Shown in pieces: positions 25,101-34,000 of a DNA stretch of 64,000 nucleotides. The position numbers and the translations under genes are program-made. Below the pieces are notes generated by a model, which had not been told where the DNA came from, did no database searches, and saw only the letters and a list, made by a program, of their open reading frames with translations. Source of the stretch: Gymnogyps californianus (Eukaryota; Chordata; Aves; Accipitriformes; Cathartidae); contig NC_059480.1 of NCBI RefSeq assembly GCF_018139145.2, positions 18,848,428 through 18,912,427 of the forward strand, in the 5' to 3' direction. Positions within the stretch are counted from its first letter, which is position 1. Each line of letters starts with the position of its first letter.

Positions 25101-27579
25101 ACTTAGCTGTATGAAAGACAAGTCTTTGCTTATCCCTGTTACCAAACATATAACGCATCCCAACAAGTAATAAGGCCAAGAATGCCGCTGAAATCAGAGC
25201 TTGGTTCAACTAAAAAGGAAGAAGCTTGGTACACAAACATGAACATGTAACTTAGATAAGGTGTTGTGAATACAACTCCTTTTACTTAACCTCAGTATTT
25301 TGCAAGTAAGCAGGATTTAATCTCACCAACACGCAACAACAAATACAGAGCCATTTGTATTTATGGATTGTATACATCCAAGCTATAAGGCTAGCAAAAC
25401 AAAAAGGGTACCAATGTTAGAGCTAAAAATTAACTCAACTCTGGCATACTGAACAAGATAACTAGCAAGTAAAATGGGTAACCTGTCAGAACTAGCTGAT
25501 TCCATTAGTAAGTTAGGTTCATTCCTCTACTCAAAGAAACCAAACCAGATAAAGTTCTAGGTAAAAACTAGGGTGAGCCATTTTCTTGCATCATTAACCA
25601 CAAATTTTACAGAATCCTTGTTTTGCAATCAATTATCTGGGTCTGCTACACTGTATTGATAGGCAGCAAATCAAATGGTAGAGGTAGAAGGGTAAACAAG
25701 ACTACAGCAACAGAGTTAAGCTGACCTGAAGCTGCCTTAGAGATTTTAATGCCACGCTGTACAGACATGCAGGACTTAGCTTACTTTCAGCCTTCAGAAA
25801 AAACAAATATGCTGGTTTGATTTCATTCATTTAAAAGGTTCAGAGGTAAAATAAGGATTTTGTCCTCAAAAGTTAAACCAGGCATCAACATGATTAGATG
25901 ACGCAGGCCAACAGGCAGAGATAACATGCTACGATTACCGCTTAACTCCATTGCCACTGGTCAGGAAACAAAGCTGGCCACCAATGGCATCACTGTTGTC
26001 ACCACTAATTTGACAGAGCAGATTTGCTACTGGATGGTGTATAGCGGATGGCAAGCCCATGACATCAACATAATAAATGCCATTAAGAAGCTGCACTGTG
26101 ACTCCAAAGGGCTCTTAGTTCTGCATCAGTGCCTGCTCTAATGCAATCAGACACTCTACCTTCCTCTGAACACTGTCAGCAATAGTCTGCTGAGTCATAG
26201 AGCCTGTAGGGACACTAGGAGCTGCAGGGCCTGCAGTAGTAAAAACTGCACTCAGCCTGCTGCAGAGCAGATCACTCCAATCTCAAAAACAGCAGTGCAG
26301 CACTGTTAGCCCACATAAAAAACACCTGGCAAAACCCTTTAAGCCCCAGTGAAACAAGATAAGCCTTATCTGAAGTACCTAGTGTCTCAGTGTCCAGTAT
26401 AATGCAGCAAAACTTAAGCCTTTTAAAAGTCTTCACAATTCTTCCATACAAATATGGTGAGTTCCCCTATTTCCAACCCTCTCACACCAGGGTTGTCACA
26501 GGCAATCTATACAGAATGCCCAGCAACACATTTGCAAGCACCTTGTTATTTCAAAAATCAGACATAGGCAGTATTAACTGTATTTGTTCGGCTTCAGAAA
26601 GTTCTACATTAGTATTTTAGGAAAGGTTAAGAACAGGACATGCAAGAAAATATTTCAGTGCTAGCATTCAGAGCACCTAATATTTTTAATCTGCTTCAAC
26701 TAGCACAGGTTATTAGTTTCAGACCATGTCTTTCACCAGTGTGGGTGTTGCCATTTATCTGAGCTTTTTTTGCCCTATAGCACTTGGTATATGCAATCTC
26801 TTCAGTGAGAAGAAGCTCTAAAAATTAGAAGCTCAGAACAATGACATGCAAGCTCTAAGCCAGTGGTTATTTCAAGACATAGCTCTCAAATTAAACTAGA
26901 ATTAATTATGACAGCACCTCACCATGTTAAATACAGAGACACACAAGAAACAGTATTCAATACAAATTACTTTCATCTGAGGGAAAAAGTAAAAGTCTTG
27001 CTACTAGAGCAAGCTAGACATCTGCTTGATAAAATTAATCCTTGAGAAAAACATGACATGATTAAGAGTTTTTTCAGCTGCCAGCACTGAATGGTGCATG
27101 ATTTGTGCTGAGCTCTTCACCGTTCTTACTTGGTTGTAATGATTCTCTTAAGTACAAAAGCTTAAAACATTTCCTGGATTCACATCAAGATTTGAATACT
27201 AGAAAAAAGTCTATTTTGTTCAAATGTTACTAAAAAGTCACATTTAAAAGCGAAAAATGCTTAATAAGTGCTCAGACTTGTTACTAAGATAGCTACAGTA
27301 TCCCTTGGAATGACCTCTTCCACACAAAAGGGAATATTCATTATTGACCTTCAATGCAGTGAATCTATATAGAGCTGGCACAGCAAAAAGGCTGCTGCTG
27401 CATGTAATTTAATAAGCATAGACTGCAAAACAATGAAAAATTTAACTGACCTTATGTTTAGCATGCTGAAATTTTGACCCTTCCTGCTCTTCATGTTGCA
27501 CCGAGTTGGTTCTCTCCCTCACACTTCTATACCCAGGACTGGGTATAATGTACTCTTTTCCTATGTCGATGTCTTTCAT
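761..27579 (-). CDS. ABCC5: ABCC5 (MRP5) ABC exporter, 5' portion, 10 coding exons; 3' end outside window
   Basis: Full-length ABCC5 is an ATP-driven plasma-membrane exporter of organic anions and nucleotide analogues, a C-family member without the extra N-terminal TMD0. Spliced in minus-strand order, coding segments are 27451-27579, 12294-12454, 11895-12050, 10991-11138, 6089-6322, 5803-5976, 4305-4452, 3647-3795, 2889-2996 and 761-1111. Every junction is GT-AG and the frame is kept across all ten, giving about 586 residues. Residues 1-160 are cytosolic. Membrane domain 1 runs from about 175 to 465. Residues 470-586 hold the lysine-rich linker leading into NBD1. The protein reads as a close orthologue of human ABCC5 (about 1,437 residues), so roughly 40% is present. 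The ATG at 27579 matches the orthologue's MKDIDIGKEYIIPSPGYRSV start and has A at -3. Walker A and everything after it lie off the left edge. No frameshift or internal stop was seen. Identity is from recalled family sequence, not a search. Confidence 0.96.
2594..2650 (-). repeat. Decayed CR1-like LINE 3' tail
   Basis: On the minus strand it reads GGCCACTGTAAGAGATAGAA followed by TACAGGACTAGATGGCTCAC. This resembles the common amniote CR1 3' tail (TGGGCTAGATGGACC type). It also aligns with the plus-strand stretch at 44484-44531, sharing the spaced core ATAC-GG-CT-GATG. It is old and diverged, and lies inside ABCC5 intron 10. Family assignment is from memory. Confidence 0.4.
2889..2996 (-). CDS. 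ABCC5: ABCC5 exon 10 (last helix of TMD1)
   Basis: Thirty-six codons between tttttag and AAG|gtaagc: AFTVVTVFNSMTFALKVTPF followed by SVKSLSEASVSVDRFK. This is the last TMD1 helix and the run into the linker. It is too short to stand out as a long reading frame, but its match to the family and its splice sites are clear. Confidence 0.95.
3647..3795 (-). CDS. ABCC5: ABCC5 exon 9 (TMD1)
   Basis: Encodes IREEERKILERAGYFQSITV and the membrane helix VAPIVVVIASVVTFSVHMIL, then GYDLTAAQ, with donor CAG|gtaact. The 149 bp complete the partial codon from exon 8, ending in phase 0. Confidence 0.96.
4305..4452 (-). CDS. ABCC5: ABCC5 exon 8 (intracellular loop of TMD1)
   Basis: Begins MFVSRLTAYFRRKCVSTTDE and continues RVQKMNEVLNYIKFIKMYAW, the intracellular loop and coupling helix that contacts NBD1. 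The donor CAAA|gtgagt leaves one base in the codon, completed by exon 9. Confidence 0.95.
5803..5976 (-). CDS. ABCC5: ABCC5 exon 7 (TMD1)
   Basis: Fifty-eight codons between tcag and ATG|gtgagt. It begins LINVCSNDGQRMFEAAAVG and encodes two membrane helices, around LLAGGPIVAILGMVYNVIIL and FLGSAVFILFYPAM. It starts and ends in phase 0. Near-identical to the mammalian orthologue, with only conservative changes noticed. Confidence 0.96.
6089..6322 (-). CDS. ABCC5: ABCC5 exon 6 (TMD1)
   Basis: Acceptor cctgtag and donor GAG|gtaagc enclose 78 codons. It begins AFVVKHLLEYTQ and includes a membrane helix around NLQYSLFLVFGIFMTEIV (residues 215-232). It ends in the conserved cytosolic loop RTGVRLRGAILTMAFKKIL and KNIKEKSLGE. 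This loop is part of the coupling machinery between membrane and nucleotide-binding domains in the family. Confidence 0.96.
6323..10990 (-). other. ABCC5: ABCC5 intron 5 (4.7 kb), no gene recognised
   Basis: AT-rich intron with several A and T runs. Reading frames of up to 123 codons on either strand show no family resemblance. A minus-strand AATAAA at 10606-10601 lies downstream of the exon 5 read-through stop and could serve an alternative 3' end. This is unproven. Confidence 0.7.
10991..11138 (-). CDS. ABCC5: ABCC5 exon 5 (first membrane helix of TMD1)
   Basis: Encodes LERLWQEELKESGPDDASLR and then a hydrophobic helix, LIISIVCLMITQLAGFSGP, at about residues 180-198, the first TMD1 span. 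The donor CCA|gtaagt is strong. If it is not used, the frame continues for 30 codons (VSNIHPFF...) to a stop at 10898. Confidence 0.95.
11895..12050 (-). CDS. ABCC5: ABCC5 exon 4
   Basis: Acceptor tttcttttag and donor AGAAG|gtagag give 156 bp. It encodes HQHPVDNAGLFSCMTFSWL and DVWSLSRHESSDVNCRR, the conserved cytosolic segment before the first membrane helix. In ABCC proteins this segment packs against the membrane domain. The frame passes in with two bases from exon 3 and out with two bases to exon 5. Confidence 0.95.
12294..12454 (-). CDS. ABCC5: ABCC5 exon 3
   Basis: Encodes 53 residues plus two bases of cytosolic N-terminus, including ECQDALEAAARAEGLPLD and KGKYHHGLNVLKPIRTTS, as in human ABCC5. 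The donor is AAA|gtaagt. The acceptor is a tandem NAGNAG (AAGCAG). Using the first AG starts the exon at 12454 and adds a glutamine; using the second starts it at 12451. Both keep frame. Confidence 0.93.
12455..27450 (-). other. ABCC5: ABCC5 intron 2 (15 kb), no gene recognised inside
   Basis: The largest intron in the window. Reading frames of 60 to 130 codons occur on both strands, but none resembles a known protein or is flanked by convincing paired splice sites. From about 17.7 to 27 kb the sequence is extremely poor in CpG, and long A or T runs are scarcer than in the flanking introns. First introns of ABC transporter genes often carry enhancers, but none can be identified from sequence alone. 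Confidence 0.8.
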
Positions 27580-27625
27580 CTTCTGTAAACGCCAGGGTTT
27601 ACACGTGTATTTTCACCTCAAATAT
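27451..27625 (-). CDS. ABCC5: ABCC5 exon 2 (start codon exon)
   Basis: The acceptor follows a T-rich tract (ttttttttcag) and gives 46 nt of 5' UTR. The ATG is at 27579-27577. It encodes 43 residues beginning MKDIDIGKEYIIPSPGYRSV and ending SKFQHAKHK, phase 0, with donor gtcagt. The N-terminal 22 residues match mammalian ABCC5 closely. The end of the exon diverges, as this cytosolic tail does in the family. A hairpin-forming inverted repeat and an overlapping E-box palindrome lie in the UTR just before the ATG. Confidence 0.93.
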
Positions 27626-28693
27626 CTGAAAAAAAATTAAATTCCACTTCATTATATGCTATGCCCAACACACCAGTTACTTTTAGTCATCTATTTTTAA
27701 AGTTTATTTTTGAAATAAAAATCAGAAAGCAATTGTAAAAGAGTTTTATTATAACAGGACTGTAATAATGTGACTTTGAAAACCCACACAAGACTAACTT
27801 CTCCTGAACTAGTTTAAACATACCCTGAGGTAACCAAATAGTACAATGATTCTCAATGCACTAGAGTACTGTCATACTTCCTCCCTTAGAACTCTGAAAT
27901 ACAATTATGCAATCTCACAGATTAAAGTAATAACTACAGTATTCAGCTGAAACCTTGAGAAACTTGACTTGGAAGATCAAATCCCTGAAATATTTTGTTA
28001 GTGTCTAAAGTTGCACATACCCAACAGCTTACCAGTACAAAGTTTTGCAAAACTGATCTCTCTAAAGGTATCACATGATAAAATTAGTCATTCCACACAC
28101 ACTCTAGAGGAAAATATATTCCTTCTCTATAGCATTATTCACTTACTCCATAGGCTTGAGCTATCATTAAGTATGAACATGCACAGGAAGGAGTCACATC
28201 TTCAGTGCTGCAGGTTTTCCCTCAGCCTATCAAATTGCACTGTAAGGTCAGAAGGAGAATCAGAGTCCCAAAAAGAAAAATCACCTCCCACTGCAAGACT
28301 TTGTTTTATAAGTCTACTTTACTGCATTCTGTCACTTGCCTTAAACTAACACGATAGAAGAAGCCTGATTAAGTTACATTAGTCAAAATCTGCATCAGCA
28401 GGTTTGGCTTGGTGCACTGGGCTGCCACCTCTTCACCGCCTGCAGAAACAGCCTCCTTCCCCCATCTGCCGACACAAGTCGCCCCCAACGCAGCCTTCCA
28501 GCTGCTCTCCAGCAGCCGGCCCCAGCTCACCGGCCGCCCGCCCCCCCCACCCCGGGGGGCCGCATGTGTCAGCACCGGGCGAGGATGCTGCAGAGCAGCA
28601 GGTCCCGGGGCTGCTGCACCCTGCTGGCTCTCCATCCCTCCTGCAACAGGGATGCGAGCCAGCCTCCCCCGACCTGCCACCCCCAAGCAACCC

Positions 28694-28719
28694 GGGGGGG
28701 GGGGGGGGGGGGGGGGGGG
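28694..28719 (+). repeat. Poly-G run, 26 G
   Basis: An uninterrupted run of 26 G on the plus strand in ABCC5 intron 1, followed by more G-rich sequence. It can form G-quadruplexes. Run length is error-prone in sequencing and may be polymorphic. Confidence 0.9.
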
Positions 28720-29061
28720 AAGGGGAAGTCCCCCCCTCCCCTATATTCCCCCCGCCTCCCCGTGTCTCCGCCGCACCAGCGTAAACAAGAAGGGCCCTCC
28801 CCGCTCAGGGACAGATCCTCCGCTCCAGCTGGGGTGCGACGGACAGCGATGGCCCCGAGCTGCCGGCGGGAGGGGGGGCACAGTGCAGCCCTCCTCACTG
28901 AGGGGGTGAGGGAACTGCTCGACCGGCCTCCTCACGGGAAAGAGGGCGGCAAAGCCGCCGCCTCCTCAGCCACGCGGCGACCCCCTCACCCACACAAAGG
29001 GTCGCTTCCCACCTCCACCTCAGCACCCGCCCCCGGTAACGGGCGGGGCGGCCCCGCTCAC

Positions 29062-29100
29062 CTCCGCCCGACGACTACCCCCGCTGCAGCTTCTCCACTC
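29062..29100 (-). other. ABCC5: ABCC5 probable non-coding exon 1 (5' UTR)
   Basis: Read on the minus strand, the CpG island contains a consensus donor, GGAG|GTGAGC, with the exon ending at 29062. It is the best donor upstream of coding exon 2, and it sits just downstream of promoter-type motifs. The transcription start is not visible. A TATAAGG-like element on the minus strand at 29126-29132 would place it near 29100, but starts in such islands are usually spread. The 5' boundary is therefore a guess. Cap-selected cDNA would settle it. Confidence 0.45.
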
Positions 29101-29290
29101 AGCGGCCGCGAAACCAAACAACATCCCTTATAGCGGTTCCGGCGTCCCCACTGCGCCTGCGCGGGGAGGAGGGCGGGGGCTGCGGCGGCCGTTCCTTCCT
29201 GACGCCCCACGGGAAATGTAGTCCGCACCTCTGTGCCGGCCGCCCACTGGCTGCTGCCCGAGAACTACGTTTCCCAGAAGGCCCCGCGCG
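29101..29290 (-). promoter_or_regulatory. ABCC5: ABCC5 core promoter region
   Basis: Immediately upstream of the putative exon 1. It contains a TATAAGG-like element (minus strand, 29126-29132), an NRF1-type TGCGCCTGCGC (29152-29162) and GC boxes such as gggcgggg. It also has two ZNF143/THAP11-like sites facing opposite ways: ACTACATTTCCC on the minus strand (29222-29211) and ACTACGTTTCCCAGAAGGC on the plus strand (29264-29282). The motifs are seen; their use is inferred. Confidence 0.6.
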
Positions 29291-29407
29291 GGCCACCTCC
29301 GTTTGGCTCCCCCTCCCAGCCGTGCCCGCCCAGTCCCTTCCCGCCGCTCCTGCCGCAGCGTGGGGGGTCTGGAACGTTCGCCGCCGGCCGGCGCGAGCCG
29401 CGGGGGT

Positions 29408-29421
29408 GGGGCGCGCGCCCC
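29408..29421. repeat. 14-bp perfect palindrome GGGGCGCGCGCCCC
   Basis: Perfect inverted symmetry next to the CGGCA repeat. The alternating CG core could favour Z-DNA or a cruciform. No function is known to me. Confidence 0.75.
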
Positions 29422-29422
29422 T

Positions 29423-29472
29423 CGGCACGGCACGGCACGGCACGGCACGGCACGGCACGGCACGGCACGGCA
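29423..29472. repeat. CGGCA pentanucleotide microsatellite, 10 perfect copies
   Basis: Ten perfect tandem CGGCA units (50 bp), followed directly by a diverged tract of GCA-, GTGCA- and GCGCA-type units to about 29580. It lies upstream of ABCC5 inside the CpG island. Confidence 0.95.
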
Positions 29473-29580
29473 CGGCGGCAGTGCAATGCAGCGCGCTGCA
29501 ATGCAAATGCAATGCGGTGCAACGCATTGCAGCGTAGCGCAGCGCAACGCGGTGCAGTGCAGCGCAGCGCAGTGCAGTAC
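29473..29580. repeat. Degenerate TGCA/GCGCA-rich tandem tract
   Basis: About 100 bp built from variants such as GCAATGCA, GCAGCGCA, GCAACGC and GTGCAGTGCA, mostly in steps of five. It looks like a mutated extension of the adjoining CGGCA array and has many short palindromes (TGCA, GCGC). Confidence 0.7.
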
Positions 29581-29620
29581 CGTGCCCCCCGTGCAGTGCG
29601 GGGAGGACGGGGCGAGCCGG

Positions 29621-29642
29621 CCCCCCCCCCCCCCCCCCCCCC
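29621..29642 (+). repeat. Poly-C run, 22 C
   Basis: Uninterrupted C22 on the plus strand, which is G22 on the minus strand. It lies about 0.9 kb from the G26 run and in the opposite strand sense. Confidence 0.9.
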
Positions 29643-30180
29643 GAGCGAATGTGAGGAGGGAAGAAGGGCCCCACTCTCCGCTCGGACAGCCGCACGCAAA
29701 GCCGAGGGACCTGGCGCCGAGCCGTGGGGAGGACGAGAGTGATCTCGGTTCCCCGCCCCGTCCCGCCGCAGGCACTGCCGCGCCGCGGCTCCCGGCAGCG
29801 GGAGCTGCCGCAGCGTGCTGCCTGGTTCGCAGAGGCGGAGCGGCGGCGGTAGGGGCTGGCGGCCGGAGCAGGAGGAGCGGCGCCTCCCGCTTCGGCCTCG
29901 GTTACACCGGCCTCTCTGCCGGCTGGAGGTTGGCACCAGCCTGTCACTTGCAGCCGGTTATTTACAGCCTTTCGGCCGGGGAAAGTGCAACTGTGTCCTT
30001 ATCTGGGGCTTAACCTTTACCACAGCTGGGGCTGGAGTGCTGGCTTCTGTGTGCAGCGGCCGCGCCACCCATCAGCCACGGCCGCAGGCCTGCGACGCTC
30101 TTTGCAGCAAGCCAGGCTTGGAGCAGGACGTGCAGGAGGCAAAGGAAGCGCCCGCTGTGCCCCTCTGAAGGGATTCAGAC

Positions 30181-33100
30181 CAGCTAAAGGGACTGTGAAC
30201 TTGTCCCAGGGCTTTCCCAGTCAAGCTTTGCCCACTGAAAGGGATGGAGCAGGGGGGAGGGAAGGCTGTGCATCCCTGTGTGGTGGTGGCTGAGGGGCAG
30301 CAATGGCCCCGCTCCCCCAGTCAAGTGTGACACAGGGTATCCAGCCCCTGCCTCAGAGAAGTTCGTGAAGGAGGAGATGGACACAGCTGCATTTCCTCTC
30401 ACAAAGGGCTGTGAATATCCTTAAGAAACCCTGAGCTGTAGCTTCTCCCCTGCTGTGTTTAAATACCCTGTCCTCATCTGACATCTTCTTTCCACCAGGC
30501 AAATTTGGCCGATGTCTCATTTAAGTGGTTTATATAACAAGCGCCTGCTTGCACCGCAGTCCTTGCTCTCTTGTCAGGAATGTTTGTGAGAGTCAATTTG
30601 ATAGAAAAGCCGAAATAAACTCAGGTAAAGATGGGAAATGGGAATCTGGAAGTAAAACTGGACCCAGAATATTCCTTCCAAGCGCACAGGCCAGCAGTAC
30701 AGGTAAAAGGTGTCACCATGCAAGCCACAATTCAAGGACACCCTTAAGGTACTAGAGAATCCCTTCAGAGCTCCCTGACACATACGGTTACACATCCTGG
30801 GGAGCTCCAACTCCATTTCTGGCAAAAATGATAATCGGCTCCATTGCAGGTGCTCTAATGTTTTGGGACAGGAGAACTGACAGACAGACGCACAGAAGCA
30901 GAGCCCTTTCCATGGTACGGCAGCCGAGAGCACACGTGGCTGCTGCATTTTCCTGCAGTCTGTTCCCCAGGACTCACAATCATGCAACTTCAGATTGGTT
31001 TGGCTGAGATTTTATTGGGGAAGAAGCTGCAAGGTGCACTTCATGCTTTATAAATGCTATGTCCCAGCAAAAGGTGGATTCTAAGACAGAAGCCAGGAGG
31101 CAATTTAGAGTAAGTCTCTGAACAGTTATTAAACAGACCTTTGCCTGCATCAAACACACTGGAGCGTAGGGGTAAATAGATGTGCAGTTACTGAGCAATG
31201 TAGTTAAACAGCATGAACAGAAAGGACAAAGTATGAATGATGGAGAGAATTAAACTGTGTTAAAGCTTCAAGGTGAATCACTTGGATTGTATTTTAGGGT
31301 GTTGACCTGAAATTGTTCTGAGCGTGAGCATGTCTTTGGCCCCTGGGCTGTGGAAGCAACCAGAGCTGCTTTTCAGAGGTGGCTGGCTGTTCTTGAGCTG
31401 ATGACATGTTGAAGCCCAAAGGCTCTGCATCATGTGCCTAGAGGGAAAGAAGAACATGAACCTCCATTATGCCACAGTGGTTGCAAAAGATGAGCAGAGA
31501 GTGTTGTTTAAGCCAAGGGAGCCAGGGCCCTGCCTGCACTTGTTCTGTCCTCTATTCCTCCAGTGCTGGAGCAGATCTGAGAGTAAAAGGGAGGGCGTGA
31601 GTGCTAGTAGAAAACTGCGCTGGTAAATAATGATGTGTACACTCCACTCAGAGTAGCTCTGGGCGATGGGCCGGCAGCAGCAGCAGCAGTGTTTTCACAC
31701 CTGTGGTCCTGTGAGTGTACATACTCCCTTAGTATGATGGCGGGAGGAAAATGCTTATGTAGGCATAACCCACTTTTATGGTGTCACGAGTCTCCTCCAG
31801 CATTTGTTCTAAAGGATATAAATGTACTGGTGCTACCAACCAGAGGAGTTACATCTTTAGCTCCAGTGGCAGCAGCTAATGCTTTTAGTGCTGCAAGTCC
31901 TGGGATTCATCCCTGCGGGATGGCAGCGGTTACATAAACAAGGCCTGTACAGTACTAAAACCTGCCCTGATTCAAGATCTGGGATTTGCCGTAATCAGCC
32001 CTGACTGCAGCAAGAAAAGCACAGCCAGACCAAAGAGCCAGCGGCAGCTTCAAAGCCAAGGCCTGCAGACCATGTGGGCTCGGAAGCAGCACCTGACAAA
32101 TAGTTTTCTTAGAGGTGTACCATATCTGCTCCCCCACACCTCAAAACAAACATCAGCAACAAATTTAAAGCAACGCTTGAAACAAACTGGCTTGAGCCAT
32201 TGGATCTAGTAGGGGAACATTGCCAAGTTGACCAGAAAAACCAAGGCTCAATTTGTGGGAGTGACAGTCTTTTTCCAACTTTCCTACCACATCTTTCCCC
32301 ATAGGATCTGAGGACTTGCTTCTGCCTCCTGGGGAATATGGAGCACGTGCTGCCCAGGCGACTTAACTGAGCTGAATCTTGGACAGAAACAAACAGATGT
32401 CCTTTCAGGATATCTTCCGAGCTCGAGGAACATTGCAGCACTACTTTGGGTTCACAGCACTGCGATTAAGACCAGGATCTCAGCTGTACAAAACCCTGTT
32501 ACACACACAAGTGCGAAGCAGAGAGTTACTTGTGTGCCAGTGGGATCCAAATGCCTGGCAAGCCCAGAAGACGCTGGCTGCACAGGTCGGGTGTGGGAGC
32601 GATGGCGGTGGTGCAGTCACCATTTTACTACTGGCAAAATATTGCAGTGAGGCACTAGGATGAAACAGCTTTTCTCTTTGCCCTGAAGGAAAAGATATCC
32701 CCTGACGAAGCAGCAAGATGTTATTGGACTGATGTCCGTGGAGATATGTGGAATACCAGGAGATGCCTTGGGCTAACAGCAGTGGAGAGCTGTCACTTCA
32801 GGCTTGCCACCCGCCCAGCGCCTCCTTCCAGATTTGTGGGCTCTGCGCGGCTGGCTGGGGAACACAACATGCTTCGGTCAGAGTGGATGGTGCTTGAGGA
32901 GGCGTCTTCCTTTGACACAAATCCGGACACCCCTGTGGAGAGCTGTTCTTCCCTCTCTCCCCAAATCTCCTTTCCTATGTACCTCATACACAGAGGACAT
33001 CTTCTTCTTACCCTTCCCCGCTGGGATGCTTGGTCCCGGCTGCTGAAGCTTGCAATTTTCGGCACGAGTTGCCTGGGTTCAGTCCCTCCTGATGAGCATG

Positions 33101-34000
33101 CTGACAGTTTTATGCTTGCTGGTGCTTTTTTACTCTCTCGCTGATCAGAGCTCTCAGCCATGAAGTGCATAACTGAGAAATTAATTGGACGGCTCAAGTA
33201 AAAGTTCCATGACCTCAAATTTAGCCTGCAGCACTGCAAACCATAACAAGTCCAGAAATAGGGAGGTCTGGAGAGACTGCATTCATCAGCTTGTTCCTGA
33301 TTCTCTATCCCTGTGCAGTGCCCCATCTTTTATTGTCCATCATCTCCAGGTCTCCCTCCCACACACAGTCTATTAGTTCACGACTTTGAGCTCTCAGAGC
33401 AGACTGAAAGAATTCCTGTTGCACTGCAGCTAGTGCAAGTCTCTTTTCTGGAAAGCAGTACTTTAGCCTCAGCTGGGCCATATTTCTCTTTCCTAGGAGC
33501 CGCCAACCCATGTGGGCAGTTTGGCAGATTGAAACAAGCCTCAAGTAGGTACAGGCTGCCTACAACTGGAGAGTGGAGAGACATCGCTACTCATTTTCCT
33601 TTGTATCTTATTTCCACCTTCACAGTTTAAGAGGAAGAGGAAAATATTTGTGGCAAAAGCATCAACAAGAAGATAACTGAGAATAGTCATTCTTAGGCCA
33701 TCATCCTTAGGCTCCAGAGTTAACATCCCATTGAGGAGCCAGGGAGGAGGGCAGGAGCCAGTGTGGTACTTGTAGCAGGGCTGTCAGAGACTGCTGTGAC
33801 TTGCTCAACCATTCCCCTCTTAAATCTCACTAGCATACAAACTATTTCGGGACATCAGTGGGCTGGGTTTGTCACATGAAAACCACAGTCCAATTTCCTG
33901 CAAACAAAGACGTTAATAATCAGCAATAATGTTGCATAATAGCTCATTACTTGTTTTAGCAAGAAATGGGTATGGTTGCGTTTAATTTAAGAGAAATTAT
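30181..34000. other. Intergenic spacer, part 1: no gene recognised
   Basis: Moderate-GC sequence between the two genes. Reading frames of up to 177 codons occur (for example minus 32793-33326), but none resembles a known family. There is a CAG5 microsatellite at 31675-31689. No RNA gene or recognisable mobile element was seen. Confidence 0.6.
31675..31689 (+). repeat. (CAG)5 microsatellite
   Basis: Five perfect CAG units in non-genic sequence. Confidence 0.9.

Larger units (their letters stand above)
28430..30180. promoter_or_regulatory. CpG island spanning the ABCC5 promoter and intron 1
   Basis: The base composition changes abruptly to GC-rich with dense CpG between roughly 28.43 and 30.18 kb, against AT-rich flanks on the ABCC5 side. 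It holds the putative ABCC5 first exon and promoter, homopolymer runs, a pentamer microsatellite and long overlapping open frames on both strands. The open frames are an effect of high GC, not genes. Boundaries are by eye. Confidence 0.85.

Noticed and set aside
28404..30293. Many long overlapping open frames (up to 282 codons) on both strands of the ABCC5 CpG island
   Set aside because: They overlap in up to six frames, run through poly-G, poly-C and CGGCA repeats, and encode low-complexity Arg/Ala/Pro/Gly strings. This is what stop-poor GC-rich DNA gives. No splice structure or homology was seen.
32793..33326. 177-codon minus-strand open frame
   Set aside because: No family resemblance, no motif, and overlapping open frames on the other strand.
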